Part shown: positions 34,050 to 46,615 of the stretch, piece by piece
How the letters are laid out: each line of letters starts with the position of its first letter
Position numbering within the stretch: position 1 is the first letter of the stretch
Assembly: GCF_032854445.1 (NCBI RefSeq)
Contig: NC_088300.1
Location: 40,888,458 to 40,952,457 of the forward strand
Source of the DNA: Liolophura sinensis
Lineage: Eukaryota; Mollusca; Polyplacophora; Chitonida; Chitonidae
Direction: 5' to 3'
Length of the DNA: 64,000 nucleotides
The notes under the pieces: generated by a model
The model's database searches: none
The model's input: only the letters and a program-made list of their open reading frames with translations
Told to the model about the DNA's origin: nothing
Program-made: the position numbers and the translations under genes

Positions 34050-35752
34050 CCTATCAGTTAAAGCTACACGTAGATTCACCAGTGAAACCAATTGCTCAGC
34101 CGTCTTCCATATTTGGTATTCAAACAGCTACAGGTTCTCGATGTTATTGACCCAGCATCTGGACCGACAGAATGGGATTCACCGCTGGTTGCTGTCCCTA
34201 AACCAAACGGTGAGGTCAGGATATTTGTGGATAGGCGCATGACAAATGAAGCAGTTGTGAGACAGGTGATGATATTCTACACGAAATGAATGGTTGTAAA
34301 GTGTTCTCCAAACTCGATCTAAAATGGAAATACCATCAAATCGAGTTGGACGAAGAATCTCGAAATATCACCATAATCGTGACTCATAAGGGATTATTTC
34401 GATACAAACGACTGATGTTCGGAATATCCGCTGCGCCCAAGATGTATCAACACCCAATCAGTCAGGTGTTAGAGGGGTGTGCGGGTGTCCGAAACCATCG
34501 TAGGCGGCAAAGACCACACTGAGCATGGCCAGCGTTTGGAAGAAGTTTTCCAGCGTATCAAAGACAGAAATTTAACCGTAAATCCTGAAAAGTGCAAATT
34601 CAGTATGGATCGTCTTGTCTCCCTGGGCCACGTGTTGTCGAAAACAGGTATATCTTCCGAAAGTTCAAAAGTAGACGCAATCAAGTCTACGGGTGAACCA
34701 TGCGATGCGAAGGAAATGCGAAGATTCCTTGGACTTGCAAATTATTGTGCAAAATTTATCAAGGACTTTTCGACTGTAACAGAGCCGTTAAGACGACTTA
34801 CAAGGTCCAACGTAAAGTGGAAGTGGGACACTGAACAACAGCAAGCCTTTGACACCGTCAAAGACCTGTTGTCAAGTGGCACTGTATTAACGTACTTTAT
34901 CCCTGGAACCAAAACACGACTAATAGTCGACGCGAATCCAGTCGGCCTGGGAGCGATCTTGACTCAACAGCAAAATGATGGCGAGCATCGACCAATCCTG
35001 TACGCCAGTAAAGCTTTGACCGACGTAGAAAGGCGATATTCTCAAACTGAGAAGGAGGTTCTCGCAGCAGTTTGGGCCTGCGAACGATGCCATCTCTATC
35101 TGTATGGACTCGAATTCAATCTGGTTACTGATCACAAGCCACTGGAGGTCATCTACTCTGTCCGGTGTAAACCTTCCCCACAAACTGAAAGATGGGTATT
35201 ACGACTACAGCCGTACAGGTGCGAGACTGCATACAGACCTGAACCACCCATCGCAGATGACGTTTTGCCAAAGTTGTCTATGCAGTTTGCTAAACAGAAA
35301 GCAAAGGTGGCTGACGCGTATGTCAACTTCCCAGTACAAAGTGCTATACCCACAGCTTTGACATACGACGGCATTGGTAAAGCAAGTGAAACTGACACTC
35401 AATTAGGGACCATTAAACCAACCATCCAATGTGCTGACAAGGACAAATATCTCAGAGAATACCGAAACATTTTTGAAGAAATGCCTGTTGTTAACTTAGT
35501 TGTACTACGTGACACGAGGCTAGTCATTCCCAGACAGCTACGACAACGCGTTCTTCAAATGGCACCCGAGGGCCATCAAGTTATCGTAAAACCAAACTTC
35601 GACTACGAGACAAAGTCTGGTGGCGTGGTATTGATAAAGATGTCACAGACTTCATTCAAAAATGCCACCCATGCCAACTGGTTGATAAACCTGCTGTTCC
35701 TGAACCTTTGCACCTACCTCCCTGCCAAACAATTTATGGGAAGAATTATCAT
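34050..35752 (+). pseudogene. Gypsy pol remnant: reverse transcriptase and RNase H
   Basis: The open pieces are 34092-34289, 34286-34522 and 34479-35783. The first holds the D-P-A-S-G-P-T-E-W-D-S-P-L-V-A-V-P-K entry block of gypsy reverse transcriptases. A deletion follows near 34260. The second holds F-S-K-L-D-L with the first catalytic Asp. At the junction near 34480 the place of the YxDD box reads V-S-E-T, so the polymerase site is destroyed. The third continues with the thumb/connection region and RNase H, where D (V-D-A-N), E (T-E-K-E) and D (V-T-D-H-K) are recognisable. The integrase zinc-finger segment lies in a different frame from about 35600. Confidence 0.85.
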
Positions 35753-36402
35753 TGGACATATTGGGTCCATTCCCAGGAGGTGACTACATGGTTGCAATGG
35801 TTGATTACCATTCTAGGTATCCAGAACTTTCTGTCATGAGAACTGTAACAACCAGCACAATCAAGGACTGGTTAGATCAGGTATTTGCCAGACATGGTCT
35901 ACCACTGAAGATTACCGTGGACAACGGACCACAGCTCTCGCCTCGAGAATTCCTGGACTACATGGATAATTTTGAAATTAAACTGCGACGTGTAACTCCG
36001 TACTGGCCTCAAGCAAATGGGGAGGTTGAGAGACTTAACCGAGCTCTTTTGAAGGCGATTCGAACAAGCCACACCGAACGCAAAGATTGGCGGAAGGAAC
36101 CGTCCACATTCCTACTGGCGTATCGCAGCACACCCCATGTGATCACTGGCTCAGCTGAGCTCACCCCAGCTGAGATGTTATTCAATCGACAAATTCACAC
36201 AAAGCTACCGTCACAACCTCGTATGCCGTCAACAGCGCTCGACGTCCGCGCAAGAGACTCTACTCTAAAGGAAAAAGGGAAACAATATGCAGACCGACGT
36301 CGTCGTGCTAAAGTTCAGACATTAAAAACTAGTGACAGAGTTCTACTCCGTCAGAAGAAGTTCAACAAACTATCCATAACGTTTGAACCGAGACCATGTT
36401 AA
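35752..36402 (+). pseudogene. Gypsy integrase core
   Basis: The frame contains the retroviral-type integrase core. The three acidic positions are visible in D-Y-H-S-R-Y-P-E, V-D-N-G-P-Q and N-G-E-V-E-R-L-N. A basic C-terminal stretch follows. The core itself looks intact, but it is out of frame with the preceding pol part. Confidence 0.85.
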
Positions 36403-36650
36403 CGATTCGCGGGAAGTTCAAGAAGAGCAATGTATCCTTGTTGAAACTGTACAACCCTGGTAACTCCAACGAGTGGCCACCCGATTCCGTTCAACATGAT
36501 TCCGATAGTGAACTGGATCTTCCAGATCAACTAGATCAAGATCGACCACAACTGGTGACTTCGCTTGTTAACGTACCGGAACGTCCGCGAACCAGATCTG
36601 GTCGAAGCGTCAGAGTCCCATCCTATCGAACTGGCCATGTGGGACATTAA
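36396..36650 (+). pseudogene. Gypsy integrase C-terminal tail
   Basis: This continues the integrase in a shifted frame: a K-K-S-N-V-S-L-L-K-L-Y segment, an Asp-rich stretch and a final R-T-R-S-G-R-S-V-R-V-P motif, typical of gypsy integrase tails, then a stop. Confidence 0.7.
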
Positions 36651-37095
36651 GAGTTTTTAACTCGGCCTAGTGGACAGCCTATATGGAACTGTGTCTGTGT
36701 AACAACGCGTTTTACCAAATTCAGACAATCAGTTAAATGTGTTCAGTTCAAACTGACTTAGCTTAGATTGTGAACTTATGTTTAATCCAATGACTTTATG
36801 CGAAATGATCATTCTGTAGAATACTCCTGAAGTTTACTTTAGTCTATTATATGTGTCATTTAGTTTGAACTCTGTGATTTAATGACTAACTAAATATCTA
36901 TCATTACATACAGGCCTTTCGTTGATGTGGACAATCAGAACGTGGATTTGAAAAAAAATTCTGAAAATAAACTTTCTTTCCAGTTCATTTCAATCCATCA
37001 ATCATTTCAATATAGATTGAGTACGCTACTATATTGTGAGTAATGGTAATTCTAATAACTGATTACTGGAAAGTTTCGTCCTAAACAGGGAGGGG

Positions 37096-37426
37096 TGTAG
37101 TGTTCATTCGTTATTTGAACAAGTTAGGTTTTTATGTAAACTGCGCTATGAGCATTATGGGATGGAATATACATGATGGGTCTGTGTTGGAAGTCTGTTG
37201 TTACTGAACATCAGTGTAAGCCTCTACACTGATACCGACAGTTAATAAGTATCTTCCAGAAATAGATGAGTTCCGGAAGATGCAGTAATGTGTTGGGCAG
37301 AATAAAACACCGGCTGTCATAGAACGGGTCTGTCAGCAATGCTCTGTGCGATCATCGTCGGCAAAGGAAGACTGATGTCAAAATAACCACTGCTCTCGTG
37401 TTTTACCGCGAGAGGAAGATCCGACA
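37096..37426 (+). repeat. Candidate 3' LTR of the gypsy element
   Basis: It begins TGTAGTG directly after the purine tract 'aacagggagggg' and plausibly ends ACA at 37426 (331 bp). It includes an AATAAA at about 37303 and, near the end, a hairpin CTCTCG-N9-CGAGAG. The right boundary is uncertain because no second LTR exists for comparison. Confidence 0.5.
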
Positions 37427-37726
37427 TCAAGGACAAATAATTGCCTGATTTGAACTATAATGCTGTAAAAGTCTGTTTTGTTCTTTGTCTGAGGTGACAA
37501 TTAATTTTCATTACAATGCTGATTTGCAGCTATTCAAATAATGGCGCAAATTGTGGAATTGGGTTCATCTGTGGAATGTTTCGCTTCATTAATTATCGAA
37601 TCAAATGACATCACGTTTAATAAATTGGGGATAACGATTGTCGGCTAAAGTTTGGATTGGTTCAAGAATCAAGCAATCACACAAAACATGAAGGAGACAG
37701 TACGTTGTAAGGTATGTCCGAAAATT

Positions 37727-37812
37727 GCGGATGCTTGTGGGTTTTCGCAGGTTTCCTTCCAACATAATGCTGGCCTCCGCCGCATGAAATAATCTTGAGT
37801 AGGGCATAAAAG
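37727..37812 (+). mobile_element. SINE 3' fragment
   Basis: 'caggtttccttccaacata', 'atgctggcctccgccgcatg' and 'cttgagtagggcataaaa' match the second half of the dominant SINE. Confidence 0.65.
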
Positions 37813-38879
37813 ATACACTGGGTATTGGAGAAGATCTGGTCATAAAGTGAAAGACAGCACCTGACTAATGTTTATGCCCACTGAAAGATTATCATTCAAA
37901 GTATCTTAAATCGGCATTAAATGTTTTGTTTTTTTTTTTACATTTTTTTCAACCCAGTAAAAGTTTAGTGAAACTTTGTCTTCTCACAGCTCCAATTCGT
38001 CTCCATAATCAACAGTAAGGTGACGCCACGTTTACTCTAGCTCTCTACCGTCGAAGGTATTTCCCATATAATTATAATAGTAGCCTTTGGCAGATTGAAG
38101 TTGTGGACTTCGGCGATGAAGGATTAAGTGATTAACTGGAAGGATATTTCTTCCACAGCTTGAACTGTTCATACAGTTGACCAAATATAAGATTTATTCA
38201 GTTTGCGAGTATCCTGCTGATATATGACAAGGGTATTTCTGGTTCAGGTGGTCTTTGGATATCACACGGCTTGTAAGTCAACTGATTTTACGTATGTTGG
38301 GAAAGGTAATTGATACACAACACTGTGTGAAATTGCCCTTCGGCTTCACGTAAATAAAGCGTTGTAAACGATCTCAAAATGATGTCTTATGCAGTTGTTT
38401 TATGTTATCATATGTCACTTCATGGCAACAGTACTGAATGGGTAAAGGCACAGCATAACGCGCGCAATCTGATAGCAACGTGTTTGATTGGATAAAATTC
38501 CCAACATGGCTGCATCAATTCACACCAGCCATTTGGGCAGTATTGTCATTTTGTTCTACATGTTGTTTCTCTGCAATCTCATTAAAAACTAAAGTATGAT
38601 GCTTTTTAGAAAGTTTGAAAATCCTGCTTTCAATTGAAATATGTTTTAGCCAGGTGATGTCTTGTCCTTTAAGTATGATTAAACATTATCATCTTATCAT
38701 TGTGATTCAATAGACAACTTCATTGTAGGTTCTGTCAATCACCAAGGCACGCCAGGTTCGGGTTTAAAAATCATCTTGAACAGGGTGTTCAATTTGCACA
38801 TTACCTCAATACACGTGGGGTATTGGTGACAAAAAGCGGTTGACCGCGCTAGTGCGATCTTTTATCTAACTTCCGTTAA
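37813..38879. other. Gene-less stretch
   Basis: Nothing was recognised apart from T-rich runs around 37928-37950. Confidence 0.4.
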
Positions 38880-39030
38880 GGACCACCTGTCTTCCTCCAA
38901 TGTGGTGTGCTTATCTATATGTCAGACGTTGGGACATTCATCTGTAACTTGCCAAACGAAAGCGGTTTGCTTCAGGCACTCCGGTTTCCTCCATCCATAA
39001 AACTGATCGTCGTCTTATAAGTAAAATGCA
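38880..39030 (+). mobile_element. SINE-like element with second head and tail type
   Basis: The head has 'cacctgtcttcctccaatgt', 'tcagacgttgggacattcat' and 'ctgtaacttgccaaacg'; the tail has 'cactccggtttcctccatcc' and 'cgtcttataagt'. Related heads are at 49745-49830 and 56505-56590. No tRNA A/B boxes were identified. Confidence 0.5.
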
Positions 39031-40939
39031 TAAGAGAAATATAAATAAAATGAAACCAACCACGTTAGCTTTATGTGGAGGTTATTATGTGAGAATATTT
39101 AATGTTATAAATAATCCAAATCCATCACAATTACTGCAGATTACTTACAGATGTGTTGAGCAAAATCTTCGTACGAATGTAAGATCAAATGGAATATGCT
39201 CGCCCAAAGCACTGCACGGCTAGGACAGCAAGAAACTAGCCTGCGACCTGGTTACTGAATGTCACCTTATCAGCACGTAACTTTGAGTTTTGAAAAACCC
39301 AGAGTAAACCGGATCATTCCAGTTAAAATCAGTGGAATAATCCATTATAGAAGGTTAGTAAAAACCTAGCCCAACTTTCATGACATGTCGTTTTCAATTA
39401 TTAGATATAAACATGTAAATCACAAATAGAAATAAAACCTCATTTTTTCTTCACCACTATATCCTAATATCTCCACGTTTGAAAACATCGATTCATATAT
39501 CATGAAAATTAGATATAATATTCTATTCTTTTTATAAGACCGGCCCTCAACTGTTATTTAAGTCTTCGGAAATGATTTTAGGAATACTTAATCTGTAGTT
39601 TGGAAGGCCTGTGAATAGTTCTTAATGTGAATGGGCTTCTGAATTTCTTCTGGTTTGGATTATATGTATACCAGTTATAACACTTGACAAGTGTCTGAAT
39701 CACAACTGCGGATAATAAAGGCAGAAAAACAAACTTCACATCAACAGGGAAGACATGCCCGGGCCGTAAAAACAAAAAGTGTATTAAATTATAAAAAAAG
39801 GTGTAGATCATTAAAGCTAAAACACGTTAGGGCAGTGTCTTTATGTGTCATAGATTTCATAGAAAGAGAAATTACTTCATATCATGCATGTGTATTACTT
39901 GGTAGATGGGATCAATTTTCAGCAGAGGATTTTATTTACTTTATTCTCCAGAGGCATCGCATATTAGATCCACGTGCTATGTTTTGATAGTTTTAAAAAC
40001 AGAGATCAGTTCAAAAAGCTCACTGGCAAAAATATGAATTATGGAGGTGATGAGCATTGGAATTTTATTGTCTTTTGGTAGTCTGCATAACGTAATCGAC
40101 TACATCTTTACGCCCGTAACTGTTTTTCTTTCAAGTTGTCAACCAGATTGTCTTCCAGTTTAGGGCTTACTAAATAGTTGGAGATGAGTTATATTTTATG
40201 GCCATTCATGCGCACAGTCATCAGTTCTCACGCTGTGTGTTCAGGCTGAAACTTTGTAACCTTTGTAATATTTATTATGAAATGTTGTTTGCATCCTATT
40301 ATCTAAGACTTTCGTAGTTTGAGCTAGATCACATGTAAATCTATAGGCCTAAATATAAAGTATTAAGGTTGAATTTGACAAGTATTTTGTTTTCTGTAAA
40401 TGGATAACAAAACCGAGTTTCAAAGTACTCAAGTATTTTAGTTTCAAGTATTATTACATATCGTCATTTCACATTCACGTACTCTGCTCAACACATCCAC
40501 TACCGACACAGAGCACCATTAGCCTTTTTGATAAATTTAAACACAACATGAATGTGAAAACCTTGCGATTAATCTTAGCCGCCTTAGACATTAGTGTGAC
40601 GTTCATTAACCGCAAAGGCACGCTGCTAGTCGATTACCACAAGACCCATGGGTGATGCATCCATAAACAACCCTCCATTGGTTTTCCAGGCAGGTAATAA
40701 TGATATTTGATAAACTCGACACAGGCCAAAATACCAATGTCAAGTATTCCATGATATTTTCGACACGTGCACGTCGCAATGAAACGTCATCAAACCGTTT
40801 CACGCGATGGACAAATATATGAGTCACTATCAGAGACCGACAGTTATGGGCCTTTCTTTAGAAACTGTATTTAGCATTTGGTAATACTAAAATTTTCTTT
40901 CTTTCATCTTAACATGAATGGTCACGCGTAAAATTGTCT
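39031..40939. other. Gene-less stretch
   Basis: No gene was recognised. The 98-codon frame at 39691-39987 has neither a family motif nor convincing splice sites. Confidence 0.4.
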
Positions 40940-40953
40940 TCTGCCCGATAAGG

Positions 40954-41312
40954 GGTGAGTGAGTGAGTGCTTGGGGTTTAACGTCGTACTCAACAATTTT
41001 TCAGTCATATGACGACGAAGGAATCATTAGGGTGCATGTACGTGTAATGTGCCTCCTTGTTGCAGGACGGATTTCCACCGCTCTTTTATTTAGTGCTGCT
41101 TCACTGAGACGACTTATCGAAGGCAAGTAAGTCGCCCCGCCCGAGCCATTATACTGATACAGGTCAACCAGTCGTTGCACTATCCCCTTCATGCTGAACG
41201 CCAAGCGAGGAAGTTTCAACTTCCTCTTTTAAAGTCTTAGGTGTGACTCGATCAAGGATTGATCCTGGATCTACCGGTCCCGAAGCGGACGCTCTACCAA
41301 CTGTGCTATCCG
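40954..41312 (-). mobile_element. tRNA-derived SINE (second family), full length with target-site duplication
   Basis: A perfect 14-bp direct repeat TCTGCCCGATAAGG flanks it at 40940-40953 and 41313-41326. The minus strand starts with a tRNA-like head ('gatagcacagttggtagagc' is the A-box region and 'ggatcaatcc' the B-box region). It runs through a 250-bp body and ends in 'gacgttaaaccccaagcact' with a CACTCACTCACC simple tail. Confidence 0.92.
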
Positions 41313-41326
41313 TCTGCCCGATAAGG

Positions 41327-43690
41327 AATGATTTGTTGAATAGCGGCGAAACAGGTGTGGTGTCTTTGAATTATTAAAATAGCTTATAGGATAGTTTTTG
41401 AGGCATGTATTATTAATCTTAACAACCCCTTATTTATGCATTTTTCCGTCAGTGGTCGGTAACTGTCCGAAATGACGCTATCGATGAACGTGTTGGGAGC
41501 GCGGTACCAGATAGTTTCTATAAGATACTACACACATAGTAACACAACTATCCTTTCTGAGACATTTCTACCTCAGAAACGTAAACAAAAGCAAATCCAA
41601 GATACAAATTCTTGAAAACAACTTTCAACGAAGTGGATGCTGCCGGCTTGCAATTAATATGTTTTTGAAGCGAAATATTTGTGACGCCATTGGACGAAGT
41701 TTTTGTTAACCTAATGTAAGAATAAAAGTCATCTCTGTACTTCATGCACAGAGATTCTCAAGAGAAAAAAGTGCATTCTACAGATCTCTGAAAATTGAGT
41801 TTACTGAAAAATGTCGTTTCTTTACCTCCCCATAAAATAAAACGTGGCCATAGTTTTTTTATATTCCGTTATAATATGCCCTTGCTAACGCCACCTCCTT
41901 GAGAAAACACCTCGTGAAAGAATAGTTTAACATCTGTCACAGGTGGGCGGAATCGTAGAATGTATGATGAAAGTACTCATTTAAAGTTTTCCCCCCAGTT
42001 TCACAAGGACAAAACATCATTATTCGTAAAGTGGGTTTCTTATGAAAGGACTGTTATCTAAGTCAGCTGGACAAAGACATCTATGAGATTGTTCAGAGTT
42101 GATATGGATTAAAATACATCCTTTCAACGAGTTTAAAATGAACCTTGTCAGCTGCATATACATGTACATGTAGTGCGAAGAAATAAATTTCCTGCACTTC
42201 ATTTCATCAATGTACTTGTTGGTTCTACCATGGCCAATACTGGTACAGAACCATGGTTTGCATGTGCATGTACCGTAATCGCATCAGAGTTAAGCATGGT
42301 CCCACCAAGGTAGCCAATGCTCATACCATTGTAATCCATAATCAATCGTGGTATATGTAGGCCTATACGTGGTAAATACCATGGTAAACCATGGTATTTT
42401 TCATAAGGGCGCTTATGAGATATGGGCGGGGAATAGTGTGAGTCGTTGTTGCTTTTAGAAATCTTGAGCTTGGGGGTTAAACCACAACAGATTATAAAAA
42501 CACGTTCAGGAACAGATTTAGCAGGAAGCTGATAAAAAGTCGAGTTCTTGAAAGTGTACACGCGGTAATCCAAAATCAATCATGACAAAAGTTGCATTCT
42601 GTTTTTTAAAAAAAAGGCTGTACGTGTGTCGTGATGTAGGCGCACTTAAGCGCTAGTTTACCTTATAAAGGCCTACACTGTCAATGGCAAAAGAACAAAT
42701 AAAATGGATGATCTCAAACTGCATTTATTCTGAATAAGAAAAGTGCAAGTTTTATAATCCATTTGCCACTGACTGTAAAAATGACAACATTCTTTGTTGC
42801 TGACGCATGTGAAACATCTGTAATACATTACACAATTCACAATGCACCACTGCACAATACCCTGCGAAAGTAACATGTCCCAAAATACAGATGCACTACA
42901 CCACGAATATAGACATATGGCACATAACAGTACATGTCTACCGCAAGACACAAGATTTATCGCTCTGCAAAACAGAGATCTACCTCGGAACCCAACACAG
43001 CCATAATATAGACTACTGCACAAAACAGTATGGGCATATCATGTCAAAAAATACTCACGTACATCACGTACAATTCAGGCCCACCCCACCCCGCAGTGAC
43101 ATCTCACAGTGCCAATATGTCTGGCCACAAATACGGAAATACCCTACTACACAATATAGACACACCACGCCTCACAATAACGCCTGGACCAAGCAACCCA
43201 AGAACTCAGCAATATGATACAGTATAGACGTACCCCCGCAGCAAGCAGAGTTGACATCAAGCACGACACAAAATAGGGAGGTACCACTTCAAGAAATGTG
43301 ACATCATCGTACGAATGATTTAAGACATTGTTCCCGCATCTCTTTTTACGACATTTAGTACAACATCAGGGCCACTTACAACATCAGCGCACACCTATCA
43401 TCTTAAGAAGTAAAAAGACTACTTCTCTTCAAACGCTGCACTCAGCCTCATAAATCTTGACATAAGGAAGCATCCGTTATTCTAAGCTCATTAATCACTG
43501 GCCAAACATGAAATGTTGCTAAAGCTAACACTGCTAAATGGTGCTCCGAGACAACAATACAGCATATATTTTTAACAAATTAAGTCTTATTATTTAAATG
43601 ACTTTCTACATCAAAAGACAACGGAAATCACAGTTTTAGCCTTTCATTTTACCCTCATTCAAAAATCACGTTGTCCATTAAACTGATAAT
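41327..43690. other. Gene-less stretch
   Basis: It contains a 12-bp-arm palindrome (42374-42399, separate entry) and an A+C-rich part (about 42840-43270) with recurring 'aatatagac' words, possibly an old degraded tandem repeat. Overlapping frames at 42891-43227 come from that biased composition. Confidence 0.4.
42374..42399. repeat. Near-perfect palindrome
   Basis: AAATACCATGGT and ACCATGGTATTT are exact reverse complements separated by AA. Additional CCATGG words occur at 42229-42256. No function is assigned. Confidence 0.75.
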
Positions 43691-43693
43691 ACA

Positions 43694-44565
43694 CGAAAAC
43701 AAGCATCATATCCTACCTCTTACCTCATGACTCATCACATGTAGGACATTTCCTGTGAAAAGGACCAGAGACTTCATTGTTGTTTTTTGAAATGTCGAAG
43801 GAATATCGTGAACTGATCATTCTTCTGGGAGGATGTATTTTATTTACTTGACCTTATCAGGAAAGGATTTTCCTTATACTGCGACAACAAAAGCTTGACT
43901 TACTTAAGAGCTGCAAACACATTTTTATCGTTGTGATAACCCATTAAAACTATACCACATTTCCTCGATAAAGGAAAATTTAGGTTTCTCTTAAAGTCTG
44001 CTAAATCTCCATTACAGAATGAAGGTTTTAAAAGCGATTTCACTGGACATTTGGTAACCGTAAAATGACAAATTGCCGCCTGCTGAGTTACATAAAGTCT
44101 GGATTAAAAGCAAATTAGGGTCAAGTCATTTTGATGTAAACAGGATCAGGTGTAAGGAACTGCAGGTTTATAGCCTTGAAGTGAACAATAAAACAGCATT
44201 AACTCAATACAGGGAATCAGATGAGGTGGCTTGTGGCGTCGCCGGGTGAAAATAATAGGACGTCTGTTCTCCAGGCAGGTTTGGCGTAAATACGACTAAT
44301 CCACACACCTGTCTGCTGTGAACCCGATCAGCTGAACAGGTCCTCGTGTAAAACATAATTTTGTGAACATTTGTTTTGTATTCTTTATCTATAGATGACG
44401 AAACCTTATAAGAAAAGAGAGGCTCTTTTTCAGCCTTTCCGATACTAGCAGCCACATTTGAATCCCTTTGACGTGATAAGGTCTAACGTTAAACGATTTT
44501 TCCTGTAATACCAATCACGTGGCTGGCATAACATTCAGAAATAATCAGAATGGACGTGATTTGTT
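43694..44565 (+). repeat. Segmental duplication, copy 1 (with extra internal segment)
   Basis: 43694-43900 aligns with 45928-46185 ('aaaacaagcatcat', 'cctcttacc', 'ttgttgtttt', 'catgacctt' / 'cttgacctta', 'gcg.caacaa.agc'). 44497-44565 aligns with the directly following 46184-46253 ('ctgtaatacca', 'tggctgg.ataacat', 'gacgtg.tttgttc'). About 590 bp (43905-44495) is present only here. Confidence 0.6.
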
Positions 44566-44595
44566 CCTGGCGATTATCAAGTTAGTCAGTAGCCA

Positions 44596-44712
44596 GTGGA
44601 TTTATTTATTTTGTAAAACAGATCTGGCAATAATAAGACTGTAATCGATCAAACGATTGGACTCACAGCTACCGTATGGACCTCCTGGGTCATTGCGCCG
44701 ATATACCCTGAT
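44596..44712 (-). mobile_element. Degraded SINE
   Basis: 'tttatttattttgtaaaaca' at the left and 'cctcctgggtcattgcgcc' at the right mark the two ends of the dominant SINE on the minus strand. The interior is mostly lost. Confidence 0.4.
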
Positions 44713-45927
44713 CTTTACCTAGAACTCCAAGGTACCTCATAATACAGCCTTAAGGCGCCTCATAATACTGGGGTATCATGTATCAACATATGAACGTTCC
44801 TCACCACTCAATAAACATACCCACACCACAACGCACCCATAAAGTGTCACGTACCTCACCATGCAGTAACGTTATAACCCGTCACAAAATGTGATACCGA
44901 CGCCTTTCGCTGATATGTTGGCGACATCGACATACAAATGTAACTGTGCAGATAGGCCTGATAATAGCTTCTTTTAAAATATGGCCTATTTTTTAGGTAA
45001 GTAGACGAGAGTTCATTTATTAGAGGTGTTAAAATTCGCTTTACGTGGCAGAAATCCCTGCCATTTTGACTTAAAGATAGCGTCATGTCTTGCCGTACTT
45101 TTCGCGTCTGCCATGTGGGAGGTCGTAATTTGGCAATTACTGTTCATTAGATCTGCATTATAACTACCTGCTGCACTTCTGCAAACATACAGAACACGTG
45201 TTGTGAATTTTATAATAAAACGAGACAGGTGTCGGTTCAGGTTTCCACCACTGATTGATTGACTGAACTTCACTGCATAAGGCCACCTGGCCTGTGGATA
45301 TACATTATAATACAATTTACATCCATCGTTTATGCACTTGGATACCAAATAATAAAGACTTCTCACAAAAATGAGAAGACAAGAGGTAAACACAGTTCTG
45401 TAATTCTCCTAATTTATATATGCGGATGGAGGGAGATCTACAGATTGAAATCTGCAAATACATGTATATTCAACCCTATACGGAAGATGTCGTAAGACAA
45501 AAAAATGGCATTTTTACTGAACGGTAGGCCCTTACTTTTTCTGTAATTTTGTGATCCAGGGCCGTCGCTAAACAAGTTACCCTCCCATTTTGTTAGCGAT
45601 CTCTCTGTATCCATCCGTCCATCAACATATATAAAATAGCACACAAGGAAAATCACAAATCAGCTGGCAAACCTCAAAATACTTCGAATATGCTGTTAAC
45701 AAAGTAAATAAGTATAACAAAAATTCCGGCCCAAAACATACTCAGATCAGCAGTTTGCCTATTTATGGCAGCCAATTTCAAAGCAAAGTAAGCCAATTAT
45801 TAAAAATGTTAATTATAAACTGGATCTGCCTACTAAATGAAACAACCATGACAGTTATTTTACCCACTGAAATGTTTCTTCTTTTGGGCTTTTGAAAACA
45901 TTCCTTTGTAAAATACACCAAAATAAA

Positions 45928-46253
45928 TCAAAACAAGCATCATGTTCTATACCTCTTACCATATGATATACGTTATATGTTATCATATGTATAACATTTC
46001 TTGTGAATAGGCCAATAGACTTTGTTGTTGTTTTGCGTAATCGTCGAGGACATACCGGGAGATGAGATGAGTGTTGAGATGAGCACACTAGACTGAAGAT
46101 TCTCCTGGGGCAATCCATCATAGTCTATTTACATGACCTTGCGAGAAAAGAAACGTGTATACGCTGCGTCAACAAGCCTTTGACTTTTTCTGTAATACCA
46201 ATGATGTGGCTGGAATAACATGCGAAAATGATTAGAATAGACGTGGTTTGTTC
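45928..46253 (+). repeat. Segmental duplication, copy 2
   Basis: This is the counterpart of 43694-44565 without the 590-bp internal segment. It is diverged, with small indels, so the duplication is not recent. Confidence 0.6.
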
Positions 46254-46497
46254 AACAAAATGTGCTCTGTTCTCTACAACGAGGTCAACAATGCCTTCCT
46301 TGGACGTGCTTGTCCCAGCAAAATCAGAATGTCAGGATTCATGAAATAAGCAAACGAAACTCATTCAGCGATAACACCAGGTCACAAGTGGACATGCATC
46401 ACCTATGCGTTTTTTAGAGTAAAAAGTAGCTTGAAACGAACCGTATGAAACCGTATGAAATAAAGCTGTGAAAAACCAAGTTTTATAGTCTGAAGAG

Positions 46498-46615
46498 TTG
46501 GCACAGTGAAATGCTCAGTCAGAATAGGCCTTTAAGCTGGCATTGTGAAATGTTCAGTCAGAATAGGCTTTATGGCACAAAGTACCTGAAATGTTGGCAC
46601 AGTGAAAGGGTAAGT
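46498..46615 (+). repeat. About 39-bp tandem repeat, three diverged units
   Basis: Units begin 'ttggcacagtgaaatg', 'ctggcattgtgaaatg' and 'ttggcacagtgaaagg'. The first two continue with 'tcagtcagaatagg'. Confidence 0.65.

Larger units (their letters stand above)
34020..37426 (+). mobile_element. Ty3/gypsy LTR retrotransposon, 5'-truncated and decayed
   Basis: Reverse transcriptase, RNase H and integrase remnants run in the gypsy order from about 34050 to 36650. They are followed by a purine-rich tract (37086-37095) and a candidate 3' LTR. No gag, protease or matching 5' LTR was found upstream. The pol region is split over several frames. Confidence 0.85.

Noticed and set aside
41290-41312. 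Possible tRNA gene
   Set aside because: The tRNA-like segment is the head of a SINE. It lacks a full cloverleaf and is flanked by the element's target-site duplication.
42891-43227. Frames of 108 and 65 codons
   Set aside because: A+C-biased, possibly degraded tandem sequence explains the lack of stops.
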